Source: Bacteroidales bacterium (lineage in GTDB: Bacteria; Bacteroidota; Bacteroidia; Bacteroidales; UBA932). Taken from it: 64,000 nt of DNA. Position 1 is the first letter of the stretch. The number at the start of each line of letters is the position of its first letter. The notes beneath the pieces were generated by a model that made no database searches, was not told the origin of the DNA, and was given only the letters and a program-made list of their open reading frames with translations. The stretch covers positions 62,001 to 126,000 of the forward strand of contig JAFRPW010000039.1 of assembly GCA_017428945.1 (NCBI GenBank), in the 5' to 3' direction. Made by a program: the position numbers and the translations under genes. This document shows, piece by piece, positions 1 through 8,912 of the stretch.

Positions 1-1
1 G

Positions 2-55
2 AGCCCCTGCGAGCTTTCCATCGCTCCCGGAGAGTACGTTGTGATTACCAAGTAG
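2..55 (+). CDS. C-terminal tail of an upstream gene (partial)
   Basis: Frame 2 reads SPCELSIAPGEYVVITK and then stops with TAG at 53-55. The composition looks like real protein and the stop lies only 3 bases before the converging stop of the next gene, which fits the end of a gene that starts outside the window. The APGEYVVI pattern is like the end of a beta-sandwich such as a lamin-tail domain, but 17 residues are too few to name a family. Confidence 0.5.
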   Translation, partial: SPCELSIAPGEYVVITK

Positions 56-58
56 GTA

Positions 59-1687
59 TTACTGATACAGATGCCTTTTGATACTCCCTTTGGCCGTGCG
101 CTCGAAGGGAGTATCAACTATTTCTACGGAGAAGATCTGGCTGAAAAGGGGCAGTGAAACATTCGCCTTTGAGCGGATTTCCTCCGCTATGGCACTCTGG
201 GCCTCTTCGTTTACCAGACGGTTTGCGGTCTCAGGGTCAAGGTAAACCATGGCGTAGATTTTTCCGCTTCGGGAAACCACCAGGCACTCCTTTACCACGT
301 GGTTGCGCATTACCACCTGCTCCACTTCCTCCGGGTAGATGTTCTGGCCGGAGGCGCTCAGGATCAGGGCCTTGATGCGGCCGCGGATAAAGACGTTTCC
401 GTCCTCGTCCATGATGCCGAGGTCTCCGGTGCGGAACCAGCCGTCATATGTTCGTGCGGCCATGTCCGCTTCAGGGTTCTTGTAGTAGCCTATGCACAGG
501 TTGGGACCCTTTGTCTGGATCTCTCCCGGAACGCGTTCCGGATCCGGAGACGCAATCCTTACCTTGTGGATTGGCTTGCCGCATGAGCCGGGAACGTATT
601 TGTCCGGATGCTCAAGGCAGATAAGGGGGCATGCCTCCGTCATTCCGTAACCTACGGCGCAGGGGATGCCAAGCTTGTGCAGGTCATTTTCCACCTCAAA
701 GTTAAGAGGAGCTCCGCCCACGATAATATGCTTAATGCGGCCTCCCAGTTCTGCCAGAACCTTCTTTCCTACGGAGTTGTAGAACGCTATCCTGAGCCCC
801 GGAACATTCCTGAGGGCTTTTGCAGAGCCCGTTCGCAGCTGCGGGGCTATGAGGTTGCCATACAGTTTCTCTATCACCAGCGGTACTGTGATAAGAAGCG
901 CCGGTTTCACCTTCTGGAGTGAATCCAGAAGCAGTGACGGGGAAGGAATCTTTCCAAGGAAGTAGATAGTATAGCCGGTGCAGCATGGATAGATAAACTC
1001 CATTGCAAGGCCGTACATATGTGCCAGAGGCAGGTTGGAGACCAGCGTATCCGGTATGTTTCCTATGTTCTGCTGGCAGTACTCAACTATGTCCGACATT
1101 GCGTTGTAGGTGAGCATGACGCCCTTGGGGTCTCCGGAAGTGCCCGATGTATAGTTGATTATGGCGAGGTCCATGGGATTGTCCACCTCATATTCTACAC
1201 CGGCTGTGTCAAAGCCCTCCGGGAACAGCTCTGCAAAAAGTTTCTTGCGGGACGCCCATGCACTTTTAATCTTGTCCGTCCCCCAGAGCATGGAGTCCGA
1301 TTTGACATTTATGACTCCCTTGAGAAGCGGAGTGGAAGCAGGATCCATCTTCTTCCAGATATCGGCCTCGGTGATGAGCATGATGCTCTCCGAGTGGTTT
1401 GTAAGCTGGCTGATGCCCTCCGGTGTGAAGTCTGCAAGAATGGGGACGATGACGGCGCCGTAGGTGTTTACGGCAAGGAAGGAGATTGCCCACCTGGCCG
1501 AGCTTCTGGCACAGAGAGCAATTTTCTGCCCTTTCCGGACGCCTGCGGCTGCAAAAAAGATGTGATACTGTTCTATTGCGGCTGCAACTTCTCCGTAAGT
1601 ATACTCGGAGCCGCCGTAGTCGCAAAGTGCAGGGGTATCCGGACGCTCGTGAACCTGCTGTTCAAACTTCTTGAGGTACTGCTTCAT
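59..1687 (-). CDS. AMP-binding long-chain acyl-CoA ligase
   Basis: A 542-residue member of the ANL adenylate-forming superfamily that activates a carboxylic acid (probably a fatty acid) to acyl-AMP and then acyl-CoA in the cytoplasm. The phosphate-binding loop YTSGTSGDPKG is near residue 180, followed by GYGMTEACPL (A5-type motif), GWFRTGDLG (ATP ribose-binding Asp) and GRIKALILSASGQNIYPEEVE-type hinge sequence. The frame stays open upstream, but MKQYLKKF is chosen as the start because the extension is low-complexity and basic and because a TAnnTTTG promoter box lies at 1712-1719, about 24 bases before this ATG. Its stop faces the stop of the preceding partial gene. Chain-length preference cannot be read from sequence. 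Confidence 0.93.
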   Translation of the reverse strand: MKQYLKKFEQQVHERPDTPALCDYGGSEYTYGEVAAAIEQYHIFFAAAGVRKGQKIALCARSSARWAISFLAVNTYGAVIVPILADFTPEGISQLTNHSESIMLITEADIWKKMDPASTPLLKGVINVKSDSMLWGTDKIKSAWASRKKLFAELFPEGFDTAGVEYEVDNPMDLAIINYTSGTSGDPKGVMLTYNAMSDIVEYCQQNIGNIPDTLVSNLPLAHMYGLAMEFIYPCCTGYTIYFLGKIPSPSLLLDSLQKVKPALLITVPLVIEKLYGNLIAPQLRTGSAKALRNVPGLRIAFYNSVGKKVLAELGGRIKHIIVGGAPLNFEVENDLHKLGIPCAVGYGMTEACPLICLEHPDKYVPGSCGKPIHKVRIASPDPERVPGEIQTKGPNLCIGYYKNPEADMAARTYDGWFRTGDLGIMDEDGNVFIRGRIKALILSASGQNIYPEEVEQVVMRNHVVKECLVVSRSGKIYAMVYLDPETANRLVNEEAQSAIAEEIRSKANVSLPLFSQIFSVEIVDTPFERTAKGSIKRHLYQ

Positions 1688-1711
1688 TATACCATAATAT
1701 AATACGGACTG

Positions 1712-1719
1712 CAAATATA
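1712..1719 (-). promoter_or_regulatory. -7 box (TATATTTG) for the acyl-CoA ligase
   Basis: On the minus strand the sequence TATATTTGC matches the Bacteroides TAnnTTTG box and leaves a leader of about 20 bases. No good TTTG -33 element is seen at the expected distance. Confidence 0.6.
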
Positions 1720-1728
1720 CAAATAATT

Positions 1729-2802
1729 TTACGGACGTGAGAAGTCGGACGTACCTTTGAGTCCGGTGGTGCCGAAGTAGGCTTCCACGATGTTGCCCTT
1801 TACATATATACGCGTTCCGATGAGTTCGGGGTGGTCTACAAGATTCAGGGCCTCGCGGACTTTGCCGGAGGGCAGTTCGACGGCGACGCAGGATGCTTTT
1901 TCCGTTACCGATGAGCGGGATGCCATGGCAAGGTGAGTGCTCTTTGTGATTCCGCTTGTCTTTACGCTTTTCCCGTTGGCCGTGAGGTCTCCTCCCACTA
2001 TGTATCCGTACAGCCATACGCCGTTTTCTCCTATGTGTCTGCCCGCGTCCCCTACGGAAATGGCGCTTGACGTATCAAGGCCGTTATTTCCTTCACCGTT
2101 GTCTCCGCCTATCGTATAATTCTCATAAATCCAGTTTCCCGTGGTGTCTACGGCTACTCCCACTGAGCCGGATGTCTTTGACGGCGCAGATATCTTAATG
2201 GCAAGGATGTCCCGAGCGGTGAGGCTCCTTGTAAGGAGCGTCTGGTCCTTTCCCTGGTTGTGCATGGTGAGCTGGAATTCCCCGGGAAAGAAATAGGCGA
2301 TCCGTTTTTCCGTATACGCATGCATGAGGCGGGTGGAACCCTGTTTCAAAAACAGGACTCCGTCCGGGTAGGAAGTAAGGAAATCGGGCGATATCCGGAG
2401 CGTGACTCCGCAGTTTCTGAGCGTGCAAATGAGGCGTACGGAGACCTGCTTCCCTTCCGGAACCACTATTACCTGCTCGTCCCCATACTGGGGCGTGCCG
2501 AATGCGGGTGAGACGAACTCTGACGACATTGCCTTTACCGTATAGCTTCCGGGCTGCACCTCAAGCGCAGAGGGGGAGTCTCCGTACAAGCCGTGGTAAA
2601 GGATCTTCCCTGAAGCGTCCTTCACGGTCAGGATAAAGTCGTTGGTGTCCGGGATGTCGCTGAGCCCCTTGGTGCTGGAATCGGTCTCTATTCTCCAGCA
2701 TAGCGCTCCGGGATCCGGCAGCGGGGCAAGGAATCCGAAATCGTCACATGAAGCGGCCGCAAGGGCAAGTGAAAGGATGGTGATGATCTTTGTGTTTTTC
2801 AT
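1729..2802 (-). CDS. DUF4493/DUF6359-like lipoprotein
   Basis: A 357-residue predicted outer-membrane lipoprotein. Residues 1-19 form a short signal peptide ending in a lipobox (AAASC), so Cys19 should be lipidated. The N-terminal half contains a DUF4493-like beta-rich segment (FILTVKDASGKILYHG, then EVQPGSYTVKA). The C-terminal part from about residue 240 (GYIVGGD ... VREALNLVDHPELIGTRIYVKGNI ... YFGTTGLKG) looks like the OB-fold DUF6359 module often joined to such proteins in Bacteroidales. The function is unknown; these families are usually secreted surface proteins. The gene stands alone between the ligase and ffh. A weak GAACTTTG box at 2818-2825 may be its promoter. The DUF names come from memory of the family pattern. 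Confidence 0.75.
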   Translation of the reverse strand: MKNTKIITILSLALAAASCDDFGFLAPLPDPGALCWRIETDSSTKGLSDIPDTNDFILTVKDASGKILYHGLYGDSPSALEVQPGSYTVKAMSSEFVSPAFGTPQYGDEQVIVVPEGKQVSVRLICTLRNCGVTLRISPDFLTSYPDGVLFLKQGSTRLMHAYTEKRIAYFFPGEFQLTMHNQGKDQTLLTRSLTARDILAIKISAPSKTSGSVGVAVDTTGNWIYENYTIGGDNGEGNNGLDTSSAISVGDAGRHIGENGVWLYGYIVGGDLTANGKSVKTSGITKSTHLAMASRSSVTEKASCVAVELPSGKVREALNLVDHPELIGTRIYVKGNIVEAYFGTTGLKGTSDFSRP

Positions 2803-2924
2803 GGCTTGAGAGTTTTTTACAAAGTTCGGGACTCCGGACGGGAAAAATCGTTTGAAACGTATAAATCAGCGCTTTTTTTCCACCGCTTATTGTGATACAA
2901 CACCGGCCGATGCGAATTTTTCAG

Positions 2925-2932
2925 TATATTTG
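2925..2932 (+). promoter_or_regulatory. -7 box (TATATTTG) for ffh
   Basis: TATATTTGC lies 24 bases before the chosen ffh ATG, which supports starting at 2957 and not at the upstream in-frame TTG at 2852, since that TTG would lie outside the transcript. No clear -33 TTTG is seen. Confidence 0.65.
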
Positions 2933-2956
2933 CAAACCCATAAAGGAAATGCATAT

Positions 2957-4282
2957 ATGTTCGAGAATCTGAGCGAGAGACTGGAGCGGTCTTTCAAGAT
3001 ACTGAAAGGTGAAGGTAAAATCACCGAAATCAACGTAGCGGAAACCCTCAAGGATATCCGCAAGGCCCTTCTGGATGCCGACGTCAGTTACAAGGTTGCC
3101 AAGGACTTCTGCAATACAGTTAAGGAAAAGGCCATAGGTACGGGCGTCCTCACTGCCGTGAAGCCCCAGCAGATGATGGTCAAGATAATGCACGACGAGC
3201 TCGCCGCTTTCATGGGCGGCGGTGCGTCGGACATCAATGTGAAAGGCAATCCGGGCGTGGTCCTTGTGGCCGGTCTCAACGGTTCCGGTAAGACCACATT
3301 CTCCGGAAAACTGGCCCTTCATCTCAAGTCTAAGAAGGGAATGAAGGTGCTCCTTGCCGCCTGCGATACTTTCCGTCCTGCGGCAATAGACCAGTTGAAA
3401 GTTCTGGGAGAGGGCATCGGGGTGCCGGTATTTACCATTGAAGGAGAGAAAGATCCCGTGAAGATTGCCCAGGAATCCATCCGTAAGGCAAAGGCAGAGG
3501 GCATAAGCGTAGTCATCGTGGATACTGCCGGCCGCCTGGCCGTGGACCAGGAGCTGATGGACGAGATATCGGCCCTCCACAAAGCGGTGAACCCTACGGA
3601 AACCTTGTTCGTGGTAGATGCCATGACCGGTCAGGATGCCGTGGAGACGGCCAGGACCTTCAACGATTACCTGGACTTCGACGGCGTAGTACTCACCAAG
3701 ATGGACGGTGACACCCGTGGAGGTGCCGCCCTCTCCATCAAGGCTGTTGTGGGCAAGCCCATCAAGTTTGTCTCTACCGGAGAGAAGATGGAGGCCCTTG
3801 ACGTATTCCATCCTGAAAGGATAGCGGACCGCATCCTTGGCATGGGTGACGTTGTTTCCCTGGTAGAAAAGGCCCAGGAACAGTTTGACGAGAAACAGGC
3901 ACGCGAACTCCGCAAGAAACTGTCCCGTGACAAATTCACCCTCCAGGATTTCTACGACCAGATCCAGCAGGTGAAGAAAATGGGCAACATCAAGGACCTG
4001 GCCGGAATGATTCCCGGCGTGGGAAAGGCCATCAAGGACGTAGACATAGACAACGACTCCGCCTTCAAGGCCACGGAGGCCATGATACTCTCCATGACCC
4101 CCTTCGAGAGGGAGCACCCTGAGGTGATAAACGGCTCCCGCCGCAAGAGGATTGCCGACGGTTCCGGCACCACCCTGGTGGAGGTGAACCGCCTTCTGAA
4201 GCAGTTCGAAGGCACCAGAAAGGTAATGAAGACGGCCATGACAGGAAATCTTATGCAACAAATGAAAGGTTTCCGTAGATAA
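2957..4282 (+). CDS. ffh: Signal recognition particle GTPase Ffh
   Basis: A 441-residue SRP54-type GTPase that binds signal sequences and 4.5S RNA and delivers ribosomes to the membrane through FtsY. The NG domain comes first, with G1 GLNGSGKTT at residues 106-114, DTFRPAA, DTAGR and the TKMDGDTRGG motif. The methionine-rich M domain follows, with the RNA-binding SRRKRIADGSGT stretch. The length is normal for the family. The frame is open 35 codons upstream, but that segment overlaps the promoter box at 2925-2932 and does not resemble SRP54, so ATG 2957 (MFENLSERL) is used. A GAAATGCAT-type purine-rich leader precedes it. Confidence 0.97.
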   Translation: MFENLSERLERSFKILKGEGKITEINVAETLKDIRKALLDADVSYKVAKDFCNTVKEKAIGTGVLTAVKPQQMMVKIMHDELAAFMGGGASDINVKGNPGVVLVAGLNGSGKTTFSGKLALHLKSKKGMKVLLAACDTFRPAAIDQLKVLGEGIGVPVFTIEGEKDPVKIAQESIRKAKAEGISVVIVDTAGRLAVDQELMDEISALHKAVNPTETLFVVDAMTGQDAVETARTFNDYLDFDGVVLTKMDGDTRGGAALSIKAVVGKPIKFVSTGEKMEALDVFHPERIADRILGMGDVVSLVEKAQEQFDEKQARELRKKLSRDKFTLQDFYDQIQQVKKMGNIKDLAGMIPGVGKAIKDVDIDNDSAFKATEAMILSMTPFEREHPEVINGSRRKRIADGSGTTLVEVNRLLKQFEGTRKVMKTAMTGNLMQQMKGFRR

Positions 4283-4298
4283 TAAAAAAAGTTTTTAT

Positions 4299-4306
4299 TA
4301 TATTTG
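4299..4306 (+). promoter_or_regulatory. -7 box (TATATTTG) for the zapA operon
   Basis: TATATTTGC lies right after the ffh stop and 23 bases before the ATG at 4330. The upstream A/T tract may also act as a weak ffh terminator. Confidence 0.6.
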
Positions 4307-4329
4307 CAAAGGTTTGGCATAAACCGGCC

Positions 4330-4602
4330 ATGCTGGAAGATATACGCAAGCATATTGAAAAGCTGATCGCCCTGTATGAGGCTGAGAAGGCGGAGAACCA
4401 GAGACTTCGCCAGGAGTTACATGCAAGCGAGGAAACCGGTGTTGCCCTCAAGGAACACATTAAAGAACTCGAGTCCGGGATAGAAGCCCGATATCTCGCA
4501 GACGCTTTCTCCGTGGCAGGGGACCCTGTCGCTGCCAGAGAAAGGGTGGATAAACTTATAAGGGAGATAAATAGATGCATCTCCCTGGTGGAGGAATCGT
4601 GA
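4330..4602 (+). CDS. Small coiled-coil protein upstream of zapA
   Basis: A 90-residue charged protein. Residues 1-50 show heptad-like spacing of Leu/Ile with many Glu, Lys and Arg (IEKLIALYEAEKAENQRLRQEL), which predicts a coiled coil. It is translationally coupled to zapA: its TGA overlaps the zapA ATG by one base. A small coiled-coil gene in this place is common in Bacteroidetes and a cell-division role beside ZapA is plausible by context, similar to ZapB, but the sequence is too simple to prove it. Confidence 0.8.
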   Translation: MLEDIRKHIEKLIALYEAEKAENQRLRQELHASEETGVALKEHIKELESGIEARYLADAFSVAGDPVAARERVDKLIREINRCISLVEES

Positions 4603-4886
4603 TGGCGCAGAAGATAAGCTTGAAAATAGCCGGCCACACGTACAACCTCACGGTGGCCTCTGAAGAGCAGGAAGAGCAGTATCGTCTTGCCGCAGAGGCA
4701 ATTAACAGCCGCTTCACCGCATACACCATGAGCCATCCCGGTCATTCGGCCGTAGACATACTGGCTATGGTTGCGCTCAGTGAGACTGCCCACCGTGTGG
4801 GGCTCCAGAAAGAAGTAGAAGCCCTGAAAGAGGGAGAGAAAGCCCTGGAAAGGGATTTGGACAAGTATATTCAGGACCTGAAGTAA
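4602..4886 (+). CDS. zapA: Cell division protein ZapA
   Basis: A 94-residue ZapA-family protein, which binds FtsZ and promotes bundling of the Z ring. The N-terminal beta-rich head (ISLKIAGHTYNLTV, then SEEQEEQYRLAAEAIN) and a C-terminal coiled coil (LQKEVEALKEGEKALERDLDKY) match the family plan. The start is placed at MAQKISLKI; an in-frame ATG nine codons upstream lies inside the previous gene and adds a non-conserved tail. It overlaps the upstream coiled-coil gene by one base, so the two are probably one transcript, followed directly by a structured RNA candidate. Confidence 0.88.
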   Translation: MAQKISLKIAGHTYNLTVASEEQEEQYRLAAEAINSRFTAYTMSHPGHSAVDILAMVALSETAHRVGLQKEVEALKEGEKALERDLDKYIQDLK

Positions 4887-4889
4887 TAT

Positions 4890-5049
4890 AAAGCCGTCAA
4901 CCATCGAATGCTGAAATCAACACTTTTAGCGCACCGGGTTGACTCAGGCAGTGGATGGCGGGCCCGCCCCACAGCGGGATACCAGAATCTGCCGGAACCC
5001 AAATCTTATGAGGAATAAGATTTCTGTCTGGACGGTGACGGCTTTTCTT
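4890..5049 (+). ncRNA. ssrS: Structured RNA, candidate 6S RNA
   Basis: About 160 bases between zapA and rny fold into a rod: a perfect 10-bp closing stem (4890-4899 with 5036-5045), a large open left strand (about 4902-4935), an inner arm built from 4936-4940/4996-5000, 4947-4951/4989-4993 and 4963-4967/4974-4978, and a separate 9-bp hairpin on the right strand (5001-5009/5015-5023). The 3' side ends in a T-rich tract. A closed rod with a central bubble and a small 3' bubble hairpin is the 6S RNA layout, and ssrS follows zapA in proteobacteria. The identity is inferred from shape and place only. No promoter box is obvious, so it might be processed from the zapA transcript. Confidence 0.5.
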
Positions 5050-5052
5050 TTT

Positions 5053-5090
5053 GAGACAGTTTTCCTTGAGGGGAAACTGCCTCATTTGTT
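5053..5090 (+). terminator. Intrinsic terminator after the RNA candidate
   Basis: A 12-13-bp hairpin (GAGACAGTTTTCC ... GGGGAAACTGCCTC, 5053-5083) is followed by ATTTGTTT. It separates the RNA candidate from rny. Confidence 0.65.
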
Positions 5091-5118
5091 TAGGACATAC
5101 TAAAACTATATATATACT

Positions 5119-6660
5119 ATGGATATTATAAGTCTGATTATCGGATTCGTGGCCGGTGCGGTACTCGCAATCGGCCTCTACATAGCCATCCGCCGTGCCA
5201 TTCTCAAGGGCAAGAAGGAAGAAATCCTTGAAAAGGCGGAGATCGAAGGCGAAAAAATCAAGAACGAGCGCATCCTTCAGGCCAAGGAGAAATTCCTCTC
5301 CCTGCGCAGCGAGCATGAAAAAGCTGTCAACGAGAGCAATGCCCGCATAAAGGATGCTGAAAACCGCATCCGCCAGAAAGAGGGCTCCCTGAACCAGAAG
5401 CTTGGAGAGGCAGACCGCCGCACCCATGAGCTTGAGAACCAGAAAAATCAGCTCAAGGCCCGTGAGGAACAGCTTCAGGAAAAGGAGCATGAGTATGAGG
5501 AACTCCGCGGCAAGGCCATCCGTCAGATAGAGTCCATTGCCGGCATGACGGCCCAGGAGGCCAGGGCCCAGCTTGTGGAATCCATGAAGGCAGAGGCCCG
5601 TACGGAAGCCCAGGCATATATCAACGATGCCATCGACGAGGCCCGCCTCAATGCGGCAAAGGAAGCAAAGCGCATAGTGATCAACACTATCCAGCGCACC
5701 GCTACGGAAACCGCAATCGAGAATGCCGTAACTACATTCCCTATAGAGAACGATGAGATCAAGGGCCGCATCATCGGCCGTGAGGGCCGTAACATCCGTG
5801 CCCTGGAGGCCGCTACCGGCGTTGAAATAGTGGTGGACGATACACCGGACGCCATCCTCCTCAGCGCATTCGACCCTGTCCGCAGGGAGGTTGCCCGCCT
5901 TGCCCTCCACCAGCTGGTGATAGACGGCCGCATCCACCCCGCCCGCATCGAGGAAGTGGTTACAAAGGTATCCAAGCAGCTTGAGGAAGAGATTCTGGAA
6001 ACCGGCAAGCGCACCTGCATAGACCTTGGCATCCATGGCCTTTCAATGGAGCTTGTCCGCCTCATCGGCCGCATGAAGTACCGTTCATCCTACGGCCAGA
6101 ACCTCCTGCAGCACTCCAGGGAAGTTGCTAACATCTGCGCCATCCTGGCTTCTGAGCTTGGCCTCAACCCCAAGATTGCCAAGAGGGCCGGCCTCCTGCA
6201 CGATATCGGAAAAGTCTCTGACGAGGATCCGGACCTCCCTCACGCCCTCCTGGGTATGAAACTGGCAGAGCAGTACAAGGAAAAGCCGGAGATATGCAAC
6301 GCCATCGGCGCTCACCATGAAGAGACGGAGATGACCTCCCTCTACGCACCCCTGGTGCTGGTGGGCGACGCCATTTCCGGTGCCCGTCCCGGTGCCCGAA
6401 GGGAAGTTATCGAGAGCTACATCAAGCGTCTCCGCGGCATGGAGAACCTTGCCGCCTCATATCCCGGAGTAACCAAGTCATACGCCATCCAGGCCGGCCG
6501 TGAGCTCCGTGTCATCGTTGGCGCAGAGCAGGTGTCGGATCACGATGCAGAGCTCCTCTCCGCAGAAATTGCCAAACGCATCCAGGACGAGATGACATAT
6601 CCCGGCCAGGTCAAGATTACAGTTATCCGCGAAACCCGTTCCGTAGCATACGCTAAATAA
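5119..6660 (+). CDS. rny: Ribonuclease Y
   Basis: A 513-residue membrane-anchored endoribonuclease that starts mRNA decay. Residues 1-25 form one transmembrane segment ([20 protein letters not shown]). A long charged coiled coil follows to about residue 150, then a KH RNA-binding domain ([15 protein letters not shown], about residues 215-230), then an HD domain with the metal-binding pair in LLHDIGK and downstream AHHEE. The length is typical. The stop overlaps the next start (TAATG), so rny and the antiporter gene are coupled. No TAnnTTTG box is seen immediately upstream; the A/T-rich 5105-5118 region could hold a weak promoter. Confidence 0.97.
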   Translation: MDIISLIIGFVAGAVLAIGLYIAIRRAILKGKKEEILEKAEIEGEKIKNERILQAKEKFLSLRSEHEKAVNESNARIKDAENRIRQKEGSLNQKLGEADRRTHELENQKNQLKAREEQLQEKEHEYEELRGKAIRQIESIAGMTAQEARAQLVESMKAEARTEAQAYINDAIDEARLNAAKEAKRIVINTIQRTATETAIENAVTTFPIENDEIKGRIIGREGRNIRALEAATGVEIVVDDTPDAILLSAFDPVRREVARLALHQLVIDGRIHPARIEEVVTKVSKQLEEEILETGKRTCIDLGIHGLSMELVRLIGRMKYRSSYGQNLLQHSREVANICAILASELGLNPKIAKRAGLLHDIGKVSDEDPDLPHALLGMKLAEQYKEKPEICNAIGAHHEETEMTSLYAPLVLVGDAISGARPGARREVIESYIKRLRGMENLAASYPGVTKSYAIQAGRELRVIVGAEQVSDHDAELLSAEIAKRIQDEMTYPGQVKITVIRETRSVAYAK

Positions 6661-8912
6661 TGGGAGAACTTGCCCCGCTTATTGCAGACCTTGCGCTGAT
6701 CCTTATCTGCGCCGGGGTAATGACGCTCATTTTCAAGAGGCTGGGTCAGCCTCTTGTATTGGGTTATATTGTGGCCGGTTTCATAGCCAGTCCGCACTTT
6801 GCCCTCACTCCGTCGGTCATAGATACGGCCAGCATACATGTTTGGTCTGATATCGGCGTTATCTTCCTCCTTTTTGCCCTGGGACTGGAATTCAGCTTCA
6901 AGAAGATTGTGAAAGTGGGCGGGCCGGCCATCATTGCCGCGCTCACCATCATCTTCGGAATGATTTTCCTGGGCTTTACCGTAGGTTCCGCCTTCGGGTG
7001 GAGCAAGATGGACGCCCTTTTCCTTGGAGGCATGATCTCCATGTCTTCCACAACCATCATCTACAAGGCTTTCGAAGACCTTGGCCTGGCAAAGAAAAAG
7101 TTTGCCGGGCTGGTCATGTCCATTCTCATCCTGGAGGACATCCTTGCTGTTGTGCTCATGGTGGTGCTCTCAACGGTTTCCGTGTCTTCTTCGTTTGAAG
7201 GGGGAGCGCTGGTAGGAAGTATTTTCAAACTTGTCTTCTACCTGGTGCTATGGCTTGTGATGGGTATTTATCTGATCCCCCTCATCCTCAGGAAAGCCAA
7301 GAAACTTCTCAGTGACGAAACCCTTCTGGTGGTGTCTCTGGGCCTTTGCTTCATGATGGTTGTAATTGCCGCCAAGACCGGCTTCTCCGCCGCTTTCGGC
7401 GCCTTCATAATGGGCTCTATCCTGGCGGAAACCCTTGAGGCAGAGCATATCGAGCGCCTTGTAAAGCCTGTCAAGGACCTTTTCGGTGCCATATTCTTCG
7501 TGTCCGTGGGCATGATGGTGGATCCTTCGCTCATAGGAAAGTACTGGCTGCCCATCCTGGTTATCACGCTCACCGTCATAATAGGCCAGGCAACCTTCGC
7601 CACGCTTGGCGTGCTGCTTTCCGGCCAGAGGCTCCGTACGGCGATCCAATGCGGATTCTCCCTTACCCAGATAGGTGAGTTTGCGTTTATCATTGCATCG
7701 CTTGGGGTAGCCCTTGGCGTTACCGGAGACTTCCTGTATCCTATTGTGGTGGCTGTATCGGTCATTACCATTTTCCTTACGCCTTATATGATAAGGCTTG
7801 CTGAACCGGCATACAATGTCATATACAAGGCCCTCCCGCAGAAGGCGAAGGACTTCATGGACGGGTACGCGGAGGCGGCGGAGCCCACTGCAGAAAAGGA
7901 CAGCGCATGGAAGCAGTATCTGGGCGGTATAGCAAAGACTGTAATCCTTAACGGAATAGTCTCCATAGCCATCTGTGCACTTGGATTCAGTCTCCTTGCC
8001 CCTCTGGTCCAGCAGTGGATTCCGGGACTATGGGGGAGGGTTGTCACGGCCGTAATCATTCTGGCGGTACTGTCGCCTTTCCTGAGGGCCATCATTGTCA
8101 AGGACAACCGTTCCGCAAGATTCAGGGAACTGTGGGATAAGGACAGGGCAAACCGTGCCCCGCTGGTTGCCGGCGTGGTCCTCCGCTATGCCATAGCAAT
8201 CGGCTTCATATTCTATGTACTTGCAAGGCTATTCCATATCTCCGTCCTCCTCATCTTTGTGATTGCCCTGGTGGTGGTAGGATTCATGATCTTCAACCGC
8301 TGGACAAAGCGCTCTTCCAAGCGCATAGAAGAGACCTTCATGACAAATCTCCGTTCAAGGGAAATGCGCGCCGAGTACCTTGGTGAGAAGAAGCCGGATT
8401 ACGCAACGGCACTTCTGGACAAGGACCTTCACCTTGCCGATTTCGACATCCCGGTCCGGCACCAGTGGGTCGGCCAGGAACTCAAGGCCCTGAATCTTGG
8501 CAAACAGTTCGGCGTGCATATAGTTTCCATCTTAAGGGGCGGTACCCTTCGGATAAATATCCCTAAGGCCTCTGAACGTCTCTATCCTTTGGACCGAGTG
8601 CAGGTAATAGGTACCGATACCGGCCTGGAAGCATTCGGTGCAGAACTGGGGAAGACAGATACAAGCATGCCGGAAGACCTTTCCCGTTCAGAGATGGTCC
8701 TCCGACGCCTCCATCTTGTGGACGGTGCCCCGTTCATCGGCAAGAATCTCAAGGAAAGCGGTATCAGAAACCACTACCACTGCCTTGTTGCCGGTATAGA
8801 GAAACCCGACGGCACGCTTCATATACCCGATCCTACCGTTCCCCTGGAGGAGGGAGATACCGTCTGGATTGTTGGAGAACATAAAGACATAGATGTACTA
8901 ATGACCATATGA
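6660..8912 (+). CDS. CPA2-family monovalent cation:proton antiporter with TrkA-C domains
   Basis: A 750-residue inner-membrane protein. Residues 1 to about 390 are a Na+/H+ exchanger domain with many hydrophobic helices (for example LALILICAGVMTLIF, VLGYIVAGFIASP, ILEDILAVVLMVVL and GEFAFIIASLGVALG). A further block of helices lies at about 425-560. Residues from about 585 form two TrkA-C (RCK-C) modules, VGQELKALNLGKQFGVHIVSI and IGKNLKESGIRNHYHCLVAGI, which in this family bind ligands and gate transport. It resembles KefB/YbaL-type proteins but has no obvious TrkA-N Rossmann domain. It overlaps rny by one base and the next gene by four, so the three form one operon. Ion preference is unknown. 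Confidence 0.9.
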   Translation: MGELAPLIADLALILICAGVMTLIFKRLGQPLVLGYIVAGFIASPHFALTPSVIDTASIHVWSDIGVIFLLFALGLEFSFKKIVKVGGPAIIAALTIIFGMIFLGFTVGSAFGWSKMDALFLGGMISMSSTTIIYKAFEDLGLAKKKFAGLVMSILILEDILAVVLMVVLSTVSVSSSFEGGALVGSIFKLVFYLVLWLVMGIYLIPLILRKAKKLLSDETLLVVSLGLCFMMVVIAAKTGFSAAFGAFIMGSILAETLEAEHIERLVKPVKDLFGAIFFVSVGMMVDPSLIGKYWLPILVITLTVIIGQATFATLGVLLSGQRLRTAIQCGFSLTQIGEFAFIIASLGVALGVTGDFLYPIVVAVSVITIFLTPYMIRLAEPAYNVIYKALPQKAKDFMDGYAEAAEPTAEKDSAWKQYLGGIAKTVILNGIVSIAICALGFSLLAPLVQQWIPGLWGRVVTAVIILAVLSPFLRAIIVKDNRSARFRELWDKDRANRAPLVAGVVLRYAIAIGFIFYVLARLFHISVLLIFVIALVVVGFMIFNRWTKRSSKRIEETFMTNLRSREMRAEYLGEKKPDYATALLDKDLHLADFDIPVRHQWVGQELKALNLGKQFGVHIVSILRGGTLRINIPKASERLYPLDRVQVIGTDTGLEAFGAELGKTDTSMPEDLSRSEMVLRRLHLVDGAPFIGKNLKESGIRNHYHCLVAGIEKPDGTLHIPDPTVPLEEGDTVWIVGEHKDIDVLMTI

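Noticed and set aside
2852-2956. N-terminal extension of ffh (35 codons from TTG)
   Set aside because: It contains the promoter box at 2925-2932 and does not resemble SRP54; the start at 2957 fits the family.
2921-4261. Long open frame (446 codons) antisense to ffh
   Set aside because: It mirrors ffh codons in a GC-rich gene, has no recognisable domain, and the ffh frame is certain.
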